Positions 1-7,928 of a DNA stretch of 64,000 bases are shown one piece after another. The notes below the pieces were generated by a model. It had not been told where the DNA came from, did not search any database, and saw only the letters and a list, made by a program, of their open reading frames with translations. Both the position numbers and the translations under genes were made by a program. The stretch's first letter is position 1. Every line of letters starts with the position of its first letter. The stretch comes from Chimaeribacter coloradensis (lineage in GTDB: Bacteria; Pseudomonadota; Gammaproteobacteria; Enterobacterales; Enterobacteriaceae): assembly GCF_002858715.1 (NCBI RefSeq), contig NZ_PJZH01000003.1:1-64000 (forward strand). Reading direction: 5' to 3'.

Positions 1-1293
1 CGCCTCGCTGACCCGCCACTGGCGGTTGGCGTCGCGGGTGTAGAAGTAGGCGGCGAGGCCGAATTCGCTGTCGTTGGCGTAGCGCACCGCCTCCTCTTCC
101 GTATCAAACGGGATCAGCGCCGCCAGCGGGCCGAAGGTCTCCTCATGGGCGACGCGCATGGAAGGCGTCACGCCGGTGAGGATGGTCGGCTGGAAGAAGG
201 TGCCGCCCAGGGCGTGCAGGTTACCGCCGGTCACCAGCGTCGCCCCCTGTTGGCAGGCGTCATCGATATGCTGCTGCACCTTGGCGACGGCGGCGTCGTC
301 AATCAGCGGCCCCTGCTGGCTTGCGGCGTCCCGGCCGTCCCCGACCTGCAACTGCGCCACGGCGTCGGTGAGGTGGCGCACAATCTCCGGGTAAATACCG
401 CGCTGCACATAGATGCGGTTGGCGCAGACGCAGGTCTGCCCGCTGTTGCGGAACTTGCTCGCCATGATGCCCTGCACCGCGGCCACCGGGTCGGCGTCGT
501 CGAACACCAGGAACGGTGCGTTGCCGCCCAGCTCCAGCGAGAGCTTTTTAATCGTCGGCGCGCACTGTGCCATCAGCAGGCGGCCCACTTCCGTGGAGCC
601 GGTAAAGCTCAGTTTGCGGATGACCGGGCTGGCGCAGAGCGTCTTGCCGACGGCCACCGCATCGCCCTGCACATGGATCAGCAGGTCATCCGGCAGCCCG
701 GCGCGGCGCGCCAGGTTCTCCAGCGCGAAGGCGGTGAGCGGCGTCTGTTCCGCCGGTTTGACGATCATCGCGCAGCCCGCGGCCAGCGCCGGGGCGGCTT
801 TGCGGGTGATCATCGCCGCCGGGAAGTTCCACGGGGTGATGGCGGCGCAGACGCCCACCGGCTGCTTGAGTACCAGAATGCGCTGGTGCGTCTGCGGCGG
901 GGTAATCACGTCACCCTGCACCCGGCGCGCCTCTTCGGCAAACCAGCGGATAAAGGAGGCGGCATAGGTAATCTCGCCGCGCGCCTCGGCCAGCGGTTTG
1001 CCCTGCTCAGCCGTCAGGATCGCCGCCAGCGCGTCGCGCTCGGCCAGAATCGCCTGATACCAGGCGAGCAGGGTGTCAGCACGCGCCAGCGCGGTCTGCG
1101 CTTTCCACGCCTGTTGGGCCTGTGCGGCGCGCTGGATGGCGGCCTCCACGTCGGCGGCGTCCTGCTGTTTGACCCACGCCAGCACAGTGCCGCGCGACGG
1201 GTCAGTGACTTCAATAAACCCGGCCGGGGCGGGCTGGTTGGCTTCCGGCTGGCGAACCAGCGGGTGGTCGAGTAACGGATGCAATGCGATCAT
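1..1293 (-). CDS. gabD: Succinate-semialdehyde dehydrogenase, 3' end missing
   Basis: Oxidises succinate semialdehyde to succinate with NAD(P)+, the second step of GABA catabolism, in the cytosol. The frame stays open from an ATG at 1293 to the window edge and gives the first 431 residues of a family usually about 480 long. Visible aldehyde dehydrogenase landmarks, in order, are ITPWNFP (cofactor fold), FTGSTEVG, the general base in LELGGNAP, the catalytic cysteine in SGQTC, and EETFGPL. The start follows the gabT stop by 8 bases, with a GAGG ribosome site just upstream, so the two form an operon. The C-terminal oligomerisation strand lies outside the window. A paralogue sits at 59136-60593. 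Confidence 0.93.
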   Translation of the reverse strand, partial: MIALHPLLDHPLVRQPEANQPAPAGFIEVTDPSRGTVLAWVKQQDAADVEAAIQRAAQAQQAWKAQTALARADTLLAWYQAILAERDALAAILTAEQGKPLAEARGEITYAASFIRWFAEEARRVQGDVITPPQTHQRILVLKQPVGVCAAITPWNFPAAMITRKAAPALAAGCAMIVKPAEQTPLTAFALENLARRAGLPDDLLIHVQGDAVAVGKTLCASPVIRKLSFTGSTEVGRLLMAQCAPTIKKLSLELGGNAPFLVFDDADPVAAVQGIMASKFRNSGQTCVCANRIYVQRGIYPEIVRHLTDAVAQLQVGDGRDAASQQGPLIDDAAVAKVQQHIDDACQQGATLVTGGNLHALGGTFFQPTILTGVTPSMRVAHEETFGPLAALIPFDTEEEAVRYANDSEFGLAAYFYTRDANRQWRVSEA

Positions 1294-1301
1294 CGGGGGC
1301 C

Positions 1302-2573
1302 TCAACGTACGGTCAGGGAGTGGCTGAGAATATCCATCGCCTGCTGGAACTGGGCGTCCGGGATGGTCAGCGGGTAGAGGAAACGGATCACGTTGCCGTG
1401 CTGGCCGCAGGAGAGCAGCAGCAGCCCGGCGTCCATCGCCCGCTGCTGGACGGCGGCGCACAGCGCCTTGTCCGGCGCGCCGGTGGCCGGGTCGCAGAAC
1501 TCCACCGCAATCATCGAGCCGAGGCCGCGGATGTCGGCAATCGCCGGGTTCTGCTGCTGCGCCAGGCCCAGCACTTCGCGCAGGTGCTGGCCGAGGTGTT
1601 CGGCGCGCTCACAGAGGTTCTCCTCCTGGATCACATCCAGCACCGCATGGGCGGAAGCGATCGCCAGCGGGTTACCGGCGTAGGTGCCGCCCAGCCCGCC
1701 GGGGGCCGGGGCGTCCATCACTTCGGCACGGCCGCAGACGCCGGAAAGCGGCAGGCCGCCCGCCAGGCTTTTCGCCATGGTGATCAGATCCGCTTTCACC
1801 TCCGGGAAGTGCTCCATCGCGAAGAGTTTGCCGGTGCGGGCGAAGCCGCTCTGTACCTCATCGGCGATCAGCAGGATGCCGTGCTGGTCGCACAGGACGC
1901 GCAGTTCACGCAGGAACGCGGCCGGCACCGGGCGGAAACCGCCTTCGCCCTGAACCGGCTCGAGGATAATCGCCGCCACCTGATCGGGCGCGATGTCACA
2001 GCTGAAAAGCTGGTCGATGCTCGCCAGCGCCTCTTCCACGCTTACGCCGTGCTGCTCGCTCGGGAAGCGGGCGTGGAACACCGACGGCGGCATCGGGCCG
2101 AAATCACGTTTGTAGGGGGCCACTTTGCCGGTCATCGCCATGGTCATCATGGTGCGGCCGTGGAAAGCGGCGGTGAAAGCGATCACCCCTGGGCGGCCGG
2201 TGTGGGCGCGGGCAATTTTCACCGCGTTTTCCACCGCTTCCGCGCCGGTGGTGAAGAAGGTGGTTTTCGCCGGGCCGCTGATCGGGGCCAGCGCGTTGAT
2301 GCGCTCCGCCAGGGCGACGTAACTCTCATAAGGCACCACCTGATAGGCGGTGTGGGTGAAGGCGTTGAGCTGCTTTTCGACGGCTGAGATGATTTTCGGG
2401 TGGCGGTGGCCGGTGTTCAGCACCGCGATGCCTGCCGCGAAGTCGATCCACTGATTGCCCTCTTCATCCCACAGGGTGGCGTTCTCAGCACGGTTTACAA
2501 AAAAGTTACACATGACACCGACGCCACGCGGGGTAGCGGCGGCTTTTCTGTCATTAAGTTGCTGATGTTTCAT
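1302..2573 (-). CDS. gabT: 4-aminobutyrate aminotransferase
   Basis: PLP-dependent class III aminotransferase of 423 residues, moving the amino group of GABA to 2-oxoglutarate to give succinate semialdehyde and glutamate. Family landmarks are FTTGAEAVENAVKIAR (about 107-122), the cofactor-binding Asp in IADEVQSGFARTG (about Asp238), and the Schiff-base lysine in ITMAKSLAGGLP (about Lys268). It is first in the minus-strand gabT-gabD operon and divergent from a MocR-type regulator, an arrangement known for GabR-controlled GABA genes. Length is normal. Closely related enzymes accept 5-aminovalerate or putrescine, but the linked gabD favours GABA. Confidence 0.93.
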   Translation of the reverse strand: MKHQQLNDRKAAATPRGVGVMCNFFVNRAENATLWDEEGNQWIDFAAGIAVLNTGHRHPKIISAVEKQLNAFTHTAYQVVPYESYVALAERINALAPISGPAKTTFFTTGAEAVENAVKIARAHTGRPGVIAFTAAFHGRTMMTMAMTGKVAPYKRDFGPMPPSVFHARFPSEQHGVSVEEALASIDQLFSCDIAPDQVAAIILEPVQGEGGFRPVPAAFLRELRVLCDQHGILLIADEVQSGFARTGKLFAMEHFPEVKADLITMAKSLAGGLPLSGVCGRAEVMDAPAPGGLGGTYAGNPLAIASAHAVLDVIQEENLCERAEHLGQHLREVLGLAQQQNPAIADIRGLGSMIAVEFCDPATGAPDKALCAAVQQRAMDAGLLLLSCGQHGNVIRFLYPLTIPDAQFQQAMDILSHSLTVR

Positions 2574-2688
2574 GGCATTCTCCAGGGGCGGGCAGGGCCG
2601 CCGAAATAACGTGCATCAATGTTGTTAATTAGTAGCAGGGTCTATTAACATCAGGCGAGAGCCACTTAACGAAAACGGAGAGGGCCAA
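2574..2688. promoter_or_regulatory. Divergent gabT / MocR control region
   Basis: This 115-base gap lies between divergently transcribed gabT and the MocR regulator. It is clearly more AT-rich than the flanking genes. An inverted repeat, TGTTAAT (2623-2629) and ATTAACA (2644-2650), separated by 14 bases, sits near the middle and is a candidate operator for the adjacent regulator. A GGAGAGGG ribosome site for the rightward gene lies at 2677-2684. The operator assignment is inference; no promoter hexamers are clear enough to fix. Confidence 0.5.
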
Positions 2689-4212
2689 TTGCGATCTTTA
2701 CACGCGGATCTGCTTTTACAGCGTTTGCAGCTCACCACCGGCGGCCAGCTGCGGTTACGGGTCTGCCAGTGCCTGCGCACGGCGATTGCCGACGGCAGCA
2801 TCCCGCCCGGCAGCCGCCTGCCCGCCACGCGGGATCTGGCGCGGGAGCTGGGGGTGTCACGCAACACCGTGCTCTACGCCTACGAGCAGTTGCAGGCGGA
2901 GGGCTATTTGCAGGCGAAAACCGGCAGCGGTACCTCGGTGGCGGAGATCCTGCCCGACAGCTACCTTATGGCCACCACCGGCCAGCCCGGCAGGCCGCAC
3001 CGCTATGTGGAGGAGATGGAGCTGTCGCGGCGCGGCAGCAAACTCATGGGCTACGCCAACGCCTCGCCGCACCAGTGGGGCGCGTTTGTGCCCGGCGTGC
3101 CGGATGTGCGCGAGTTCCCGCACGCGCTGTTCAGTTCGATCCAGCGGCGCATCAACCGCGACCCGCTGCACCACCACCTCACCTATAGCCACCAGGGCGG
3201 CAGCTATGAGCTGCAACAGGAGTTGGTGGAGTACCTGCGCGTGACGCGATCGGTGCAGTGCGAGGTGGATCAGATCCTGATCACCGAAGGCACCCACCAG
3301 GGGATCGACCTGATCGCCAAAATGCTTTGCGATCCAGGGGATCGCGTCTGGTTCGAGGAGCCGGGCTACTGGGGGGCGCGCAATATCCTGCGCATCAACG
3401 GCGCGGACATTCTGCCGGTGCGGGTAGACCAGCACGGCATGGTGCCGCTGGCGGGCGGCAAGGGGCCGCCGCCGAAGCTGATTTTCGTCACGCCGTCGCA
3501 CCAGTACCCGCTGGGCGCGGTGATGAGCCTGCCGCGCCGCAAGCAGCTTCTGGCGCTGGCGCGGGAGCAGGGGAGCTGGATCATCGAGGATGACTACGAC
3601 AGCGAATTCCGCTTCGCCGGCAACCCGATCCCGGCGTTGCAGGGGCTGGAGCCGGACGCGCCGGTGATCTACCTCGGCACCTTCAGCAAAACCCTCTACC
3701 CGGCGTTGCGCATCGGCTACATGGTGTTGCCGAAACCGCTGGCGGCGGCGATGAAGCTGGCCTGTGCCGAGCTTTACCGCGGCGGCCATTTCCTGATCCA
3801 GACCGCGCTGGCGCAGTTTATGCGCGAAGGGCACTACAACGCCCACATCCGCCGGATGCGCCTGCTCTACGGCCGCCGCCGCGCTTACCTGGTGTCGCTG
3901 ATTACCCGCTACCTCGGCCCGGAGTTTCTGCACGCCTATGACCATGACGCCGGGCTGCATCTGGTGCTGGTGCTGCCGAAAGGGTGTGACGACGTGAAAA
4001 TCGCCGCCCATGCGCTGCGGCGCGGCGTCAGCGTGCGGCCGCTGTCGCAATATTTTATGCACCGCCAGTCGATGCGCGGGCTGCTGCTGGGCTTCGCCTG
4101 TGTGGAGGAGAGCGCGATGCTGCCGGCGTTTAACGTGCTGCGGGAGAGTTTGATCAGGGCCGGGCTGTGTCCGGCGGAGCCACATCCGGCTAATGTATTA
4201 TCCTCAGGCTGA
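2689..4212 (+). CDS. MocR-family (GntR plus aminotransferase-like) regulator, GabR-like
   Basis: A 507-residue transcription factor of the MocR group. Residues 15-85 form a GntR winged helix (PATRDLARELGVSRNTVLYAYEQL). Residues about 125-490 are a class I aminotransferase-like effector domain that keeps the PLP lysine in YLGTFSKTLYP (about Lys334) and the IIEDDYDSEFRF segment. In this family PLP and an amino compound act as the signal. Its position, divergent from gabTD, suggests it is the GABA sensor (GabR-like), although PdxR-type pyridoxine regulators share the same architecture. The start is a TTG at 2689 just after GGAGAGGG; an upstream ATG is not available. The AraC gene starts 15 bases downstream. 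Confidence 0.85.
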   Translation: MRSLHADLLLQRLQLTTGGQLRLRVCQCLRTAIADGSIPPGSRLPATRDLARELGVSRNTVLYAYEQLQAEGYLQAKTGSGTSVAEILPDSYLMATTGQPGRPHRYVEEMELSRRGSKLMGYANASPHQWGAFVPGVPDVREFPHALFSSIQRRINRDPLHHHLTYSHQGGSYELQQELVEYLRVTRSVQCEVDQILITEGTHQGIDLIAKMLCDPGDRVWFEEPGYWGARNILRINGADILPVRVDQHGMVPLAGGKGPPPKLIFVTPSHQYPLGAVMSLPRRKQLLALAREQGSWIIEDDYDSEFRFAGNPIPALQGLEPDAPVIYLGTFSKTLYPALRIGYMVLPKPLAAAMKLACAELYRGGHFLIQTALAQFMREGHYNAHIRRMRLLYGRRRAYLVSLITRYLGPEFLHAYDHDAGLHLVLVLPKGCDDVKIAAHALRRGVSVRPLSQYFMHRQSMRGLLLGFACVEESAMLPAFNVLRESLIRAGLCPAEPHPANVLSSG

Positions 4213-4227
4213 ACAGGGGAGGCGGGC

Positions 4228-5058
4228 GTGCAGGGCGTTCCAGAGCAATTTGAGTACGAGACCGACCGGGCGCAGTTCCGGCAGCTTTCCGGCGTGGAGG
4301 GCGTCGAGCTGTACCGGGCGCATATCAGCCGCCATGTGTTTGAGCCGCATACCCACGAGGCGTTCGGCATCGGCACCATTGAGGCGGGGGCGGAGCGTTT
4401 CCGTTACCGCGGTGCGCAACATGTGGCGGGGCCTGGCTCACTGGTGCTGATGAACCCGGACGAACTGCACACCGGCCAGGCGGAAACCGAGGAGGGCTGG
4501 CGTTACCGGATGATCTACCTCGACCCGGCCCGGCTGGCGGCGATCGCCGGTGAGCCGGGCTGGTGGTTCAGTAACGAGGCGGTGCGCCGCGATCCGCACA
4601 CCGCGCAACAGCTGGGCATGACGCTGGCGGCGCTCTGGCAGGCGGAAGATACCTTAACGGCGGACGGCCTGCTGCTGTCGCTGGTGGATCTGCTGCGGCC
4701 GCACGCCCGCAGGCCGTTGCCCGCGCGCCCGGATGCACCGCACCGGTTTGACCGGGTAAAAGCCTGCCTGCATGCCCGTTTCGCCGACCCCCTGACGCTG
4801 GCGGAGCTGGCGGCGGAGGCGGGGCTCAGCCCTTACCACTTCCAGCGCCAGTTCAAGGCGCATTTCCACGTCACGCCGCACCAGATGCTGATGGCGATCC
4901 GCCTCTACCGCGCCAAGCTGCTGCTGGCCGCCGGCGTCAGCGCCGCGCAGGTGGCCGCCGACGTCGGCCTCACCGACCAGGCGCACCTGACCCGCGCCTT
5001 CGCCAACCGCTACGGCGTAACCCCGGTGCGTTACCAGCGGGCGGTGGCGCAACGCTGA
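4228..5058 (+). CDS. AraC-family transcriptional regulator
   Basis: 276 residues. The N-terminal half is a cupin-like sensor domain with HTHEAFGIGTIEAGAERFRYRG (about 36-57). The C-terminal 100 residues carry the paired AraC helix-turn-helix: LTLAELAAEAGLSPYHFQRQFK, then VAADVGLTDQAHLTRAFANRYGVTPVRYQR. The start is a GTG at 4228 placed after GGGGAGG (4217-4223). It follows the MocR gene closely and precedes an EamA exporter. AraC regulators with this layout beside amino-acid exporters are common, so it probably controls the exporter; the ligand is unknown. Confidence 0.85.
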   Translation: MQGVPEQFEYETDRAQFRQLSGVEGVELYRAHISRHVFEPHTHEAFGIGTIEAGAERFRYRGAQHVAGPGSLVLMNPDELHTGQAETEEGWRYRMIYLDPARLAAIAGEPGWWFSNEAVRRDPHTAQQLGMTLAALWQAEDTLTADGLLLSLVDLLRPHARRPLPARPDAPHRFDRVKACLHARFADPLTLAELAAEAGLSPYHFQRQFKAHFHVTPHQMLMAIRLYRAKLLLAAGVSAAQVAADVGLTDQAHLTRAFANRYGVTPVRYQRAVAQR

Positions 5059-5157
5059 GGCCGTTGCGCACGCCGGTCGCATTGCGCAAGCTGGTACAAT
5101 ACCGGCCGCGCCGCCTGCGCTAAGGTCACGGTTTTCACGCGGGAGCAGTGGTTTATT

Positions 5158-6105
5158 ATGATGGCAGGTGTCCTTTTTGCCCTGGCCGCAGGGCTGATGT
5201 GGGGGCTGATCTTTGTCGGCCCGCTGGTGGTGCCGGAGTACCCGGCGATGTTGCAGTCGGCCGGGCGCTACGTCGCCTTCGGGCTGATTGCGCTGCCGCT
5301 GGCGTGGTTTGACCGCCGCCGGTTGCGGCAACTGACGCGCGGCGACTGGGTGGAGGCGTGCAAACTCAGCGCGGTGGGGAACCTGCTCTACTACGTCTGC
5401 CTGGCGGGGGCGATCCAGCGCACCGGCGCACCCATCTCCACCATGATCATCGGCACCCTGCCGGTGGTGATCGCTGTCTCCGCCAACCTGTTTTACGGGC
5501 GGCATGAGGGGCGGCTGGCGTGGCACCGGCTGCTGCCGTCACTGCTGCTGATCGGGGCCGGGCTGTGCCTGGTGAATATCGCGGAGTTGCGCAGCGGCGG
5601 CGGCCCCACCGACATCGGGCGTTACCTGAGCGGCATCGGGCTGGCGCTGGTGGCGCTGGTCTGCTGGACGTGGTACCCGTTGCGCAATGCGCGCTGGATG
5701 CGGTCACACCCGCAACACCGCGCCGGTACCTGGGCCACGGCGCAGGGGCTGGCGGTGCTGCCGATGGCGCTGGTGGCCTATGCGCTGGCCTGCGGGCAGA
5801 TGGCACTGACCAACGGCCCGTTCCCGCTGCCGTTCGGCCCGCGGCCGGGGCTGTTTATCGCGCTGATGGCGGCAATTGGCCTCTTCTGCTCCTGGCTCGG
5901 TACGCTCTGCTGGAGTGAGGCGAGCCAGCGGCTGCCGACGGTGCTGGTCGGGCCGTTGATTGTGTTTGAGATCCTGGCCGGGCTGGCCTACACCTTCCTG
6001 CTGCGCCAGAGCTGGCCGCCAGTGCTGACGCTGTGCGGCATCGCCTGCCTGATGATTGGGGTCATCAGCGCCATGCGCATCAAGCCGGAACCGCTGCCGG
6101 CCTGA
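5158..6105 (+). CDS. EamA/DMT-superfamily inner-membrane transporter
   Basis: 315 residues, almost entirely hydrophobic, with about ten predicted membrane helices made from two repeated EamA units. The first helix begins GVLFALAAGLMWGLIFVGPL. The drug/metabolite transporter superfamily exports amino acids, metabolites or drugs by proton exchange; the substrate cannot be read from the sequence. It lies 99 bases after the AraC regulator on the same strand, so that regulator is the likely controller. Two ATGs occur in tandem at 5158 and 5161; either may be used. The gene is convergent with the DUF305 gene, with 15 bases between stops. Confidence 0.82.
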   Translation: MMAGVLFALAAGLMWGLIFVGPLVVPEYPAMLQSAGRYVAFGLIALPLAWFDRRRLRQLTRGDWVEACKLSAVGNLLYYVCLAGAIQRTGAPISTMIIGTLPVVIAVSANLFYGRHEGRLAWHRLLPSLLLIGAGLCLVNIAELRSGGGPTDIGRYLSGIGLALVALVCWTWYPLRNARWMRSHPQHRAGTWATAQGLAVLPMALVAYALACGQMALTNGPFPLPFGPRPGLFIALMAAIGLFCSWLGTLCWSEASQRLPTVLVGPLIVFEILAGLAYTFLLRQSWPPVLTLCGIACLMIGVISAMRIKPEPLPA

Positions 6106-6120
6106 TGCGCAAAAGGGGGG

Positions 6121-6477
6121 TTATTTGGCGGGGTGCTCAGCAAGCCAGCGCTGCATCCGTTCAATCTCCGGCTGCTGCGCCGCGATGATCTCCTGCGCCA
6201 GTTTGCGCATCGCCGGGTCTTTGCCATATTTCAGCTCGGTGTTCGCCATGTCGATCGCCCCCTGATGGTGGGCGATCATCCCTTGCGCAAAGGCGATGTC
6301 CGGGTCGCTGGATTTCACCGCCTGCATCATGTCGCCATGCATGGCATTCATGCCGTTCTCATACGCCTGTTGCGAGGCGGACGCCGTGCCGCTGTGGTCA
6401 TTGTGTGCGGCAGGGGCGGCACAGGCAACCAGCGGGGCCAGCAGCAGGCCCGCGGCCCAGGCTCGGTAACTACGCAT
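6121..6477 (-). CDS. DUF305 lipoprotein, probably copper-responsive
   Basis: 118 residues. The N-terminus has a basic residue, a hydrophobic stretch and a lipobox LVAC with Cys19, so it should be a lipid-anchored envelope protein. Residues about 55-115 are the DUF305 domain with its hallmark AQGMIAHHQGAIDMA and a late QQPEIERMQ segment. The protein is rich in His and Met (HNDHSG, MNAMHGDMM, MIAHH), which suits copper binding, as reported for the CopM-type DUF305 proteins. The promoter region is a strong CueR-type element (separate entry), which independently points to copper. A metal role is inference; no enzyme activity is implied. Confidence 0.88.
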   Translation of the reverse strand: MRSYRAWAAGLLLAPLVACAAPAAHNDHSGTASASQQAYENGMNAMHGDMMQAVKSSDPDIAFAQGMIAHHQGAIDMANTELKYGKDPAMRKLAQEIIAAQQPEIERMQRWLAEHPAK

Positions 6478-6510
6478 CTTCTCTTCCTCATGTGAATGGG
6501 TTCGCCCTTC

Positions 6511-6541
6511 AAGGTAAACCTTGCCCTAAGGGCAAGGTCAA
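6511..6541 (-). promoter_or_regulatory. CueR/MerR-type promoter of the DUF305 gene
   Basis: Read on the minus strand, a -35 TTGACC (6536-6541) and a -10 TACCTT (6511-6516) are separated by 19 bases, the over-long spacer typical of MerR-family activation. The spacer is almost filled by a perfect 9-3-9 palindrome (6518-6538; ACCTTGCCC, three bases, GGGCAAGGT). This closely resembles the E. coli copA promoter bound by CueR. The -10 ends about 34 bases upstream of the DUF305 ATG at 6477. No cueR gene is in the window, so the regulator must be elsewhere. Confidence 0.82.
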
Positions 6542-6548
6542 GGGCGGC

Positions 6549-7805
6549 TCACTCTTTCTGTGCGGCGGTGACGTGCAGATCGTTATGCTCCAGCGTTACC
6601 GGCCGCCCCTCCTGTGCCGAACGGTAGATCGCCTCGATAAAGATCTGATCCTGCAACCCCTCTTCGCCGGGCGTGCGCGGTGCGCGGTCGTTGCGCACGC
6701 AGTCGGCAAAGTGTTCAATCTCCAGCACAAACTGCGGCCCGGCGCTGAGTTTGCGCTCCTCCAGCGATTGCGCCTCGCCCTTGCGTTGCGCCACCGTCAG
6801 CCGCTGGCCGCTGTAAGCGAAGGCGTTGTCGAGTTTGACCCAGCCGTTTTCCAGCCGCACCGTCATCTCTTTGCCCTCGTGGGCCCCGTAGCTGGTGACG
6901 CAGTGCGCAATCACCCCGGAGCGGAAGCGCAACACGAAGCTGATGGTCTCCTCCACCTCAGCGTAGCGCGGGTCGCCGGTGGGGTTGACGGCCTGGGCAT
7001 AGACCTCGATCGGGTTCTCGGCCAGCATCATGCGCACGCCGTTCAGGCAGTAGAGGCCGATGTCCGGCAGCGCGCCGCCGCCCGCCAGCCCCGCTTTAAA
7101 GCGCCACTGGCCGTCCGGCCCCATCATCTGCACGTTGGTGGCCTCAATGATGCGCGGCCGCCCCAGCTCGCCGGACTGCACCAGCCGCGCCGCCTCTTTG
7201 TTGAAGGCATCGAACTGGCAGCGGTAGGCGATCATCAGCTTCACCCCGGCCTGTTGGCAGGCATCGATCATCTCCTGCGCCTCCCGGGAGGTGTTGGCCA
7301 TCGGCTTTTCGCACAGCACATGCTTCCCGGCGGCGGCCGCCGCCAGCACATGGTCGCGGTGCAGGCCGTTAGGGGTGACGATGTAGACCGCCTCAATCTC
7401 CGGGTTGTCGGCCATTTTCTGCATCTCGTCATAGCCGTAGATGGCGTCACTGCGGATGCCGTACTGGGCGGCCACGGTTTCCGCTTTCTCCCGGTAACCG
7501 GAGACTAGCGCCACCGGCCGGGCATTTTTGCTGCGGTGCAGCGCCGGGAGGATCTGGTTCAGCGTCAGCCGCCCCAGCCCGACCACCGCGAACCCGACGC
7601 GCTGCTCAGGCGGCAGCGCCACCGGCGGTGACGGCTCCGGCGTGTCCGCCGCGCCTTTCCAGTTGGGAAAAGTCACCTGCTCGCCGTCAACGCGGCCGCT
7701 GTCGATGCCGGACGGCGGCAACGGCGCACCGGCCGCCGGTAACGCATGGCCGATGGCCGTCGCCGGGCCGCGGTTCTCATAAGGAAAAGCCTGGTCATCA
7801 CTCAT
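6549..7805 (-). CDS. Gfo/Idh/MocA-family oxidoreductase with N-terminal extension
   Basis: 418 residues. After a Pro/Ala-rich extension of about 68 residues comes the NAD(P)-binding Rossmann fold (VGFAVVGLGRLTLNQILPAL, about 70-89). The family active-site motif EKPMANT lies near residue 165, followed by the C-terminal alpha/beta substrate domain. The family oxidises sugars, sugar acids or inositols or reduces imines; the closest known type by motif is the glucose-fructose oxidoreductase/glucose 6-dehydrogenase-like group. The extension has no Tat or Sec signal that I can see. It stands alone between DUF305 and the cyclic-di-GMP gene, so context gives no pathway. It is distinct from the three family members at 16391-19740. 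Confidence 0.85.
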   Translation of the reverse strand: MSDDQAFPYENRGPATAIGHALPAAGAPLPPSGIDSGRVDGEQVTFPNWKGAADTPEPSPPVALPPEQRVGFAVVGLGRLTLNQILPALHRSKNARPVALVSGYREKAETVAAQYGIRSDAIYGYDEMQKMADNPEIEAVYIVTPNGLHRDHVLAAAAAGKHVLCEKPMANTSREAQEMIDACQQAGVKLMIAYRCQFDAFNKEAARLVQSGELGRPRIIEATNVQMMGPDGQWRFKAGLAGGGALPDIGLYCLNGVRMMLAENPIEVYAQAVNPTGDPRYAEVEETISFVLRFRSGVIAHCVTSYGAHEGKEMTVRLENGWVKLDNAFAYSGQRLTVAQRKGEAQSLEERKLSAGPQFVLEIEHFADCVRNDRAPRTPGEEGLQDQIFIEAIYRSAQEGRPVTLEHNDLHVTAAQKE

Positions 7806-7881
7806 ACTTCCTCCAGTAGGGCGGGGTAAGTAGAGACTATAGACTATGGAAAAGCGGCAACGGAGGCGGGAGGAAGGCGAG

Positions 7882-7907
7882 ACAGGCCGGGGAGCCGCCC
7901 GGCCTGT
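7882..7907 (-). terminator. Hairpin after the MHYT-GGDEF-EAL gene
   Basis: A perfect 10-base inverted repeat (ACAGGCCGGG at 7882-7891, CCCGGCCTGT at 7898-7907) with a 6-base loop lies just downstream of the stop at 7929 on the minus strand. There is no T-run after the stem, so it is a likely transcript-end structure rather than a certain intrinsic terminator. Confidence 0.45.
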
Positions 7908-7928
7908 TCAGGGCACGGGCGGTCATGG

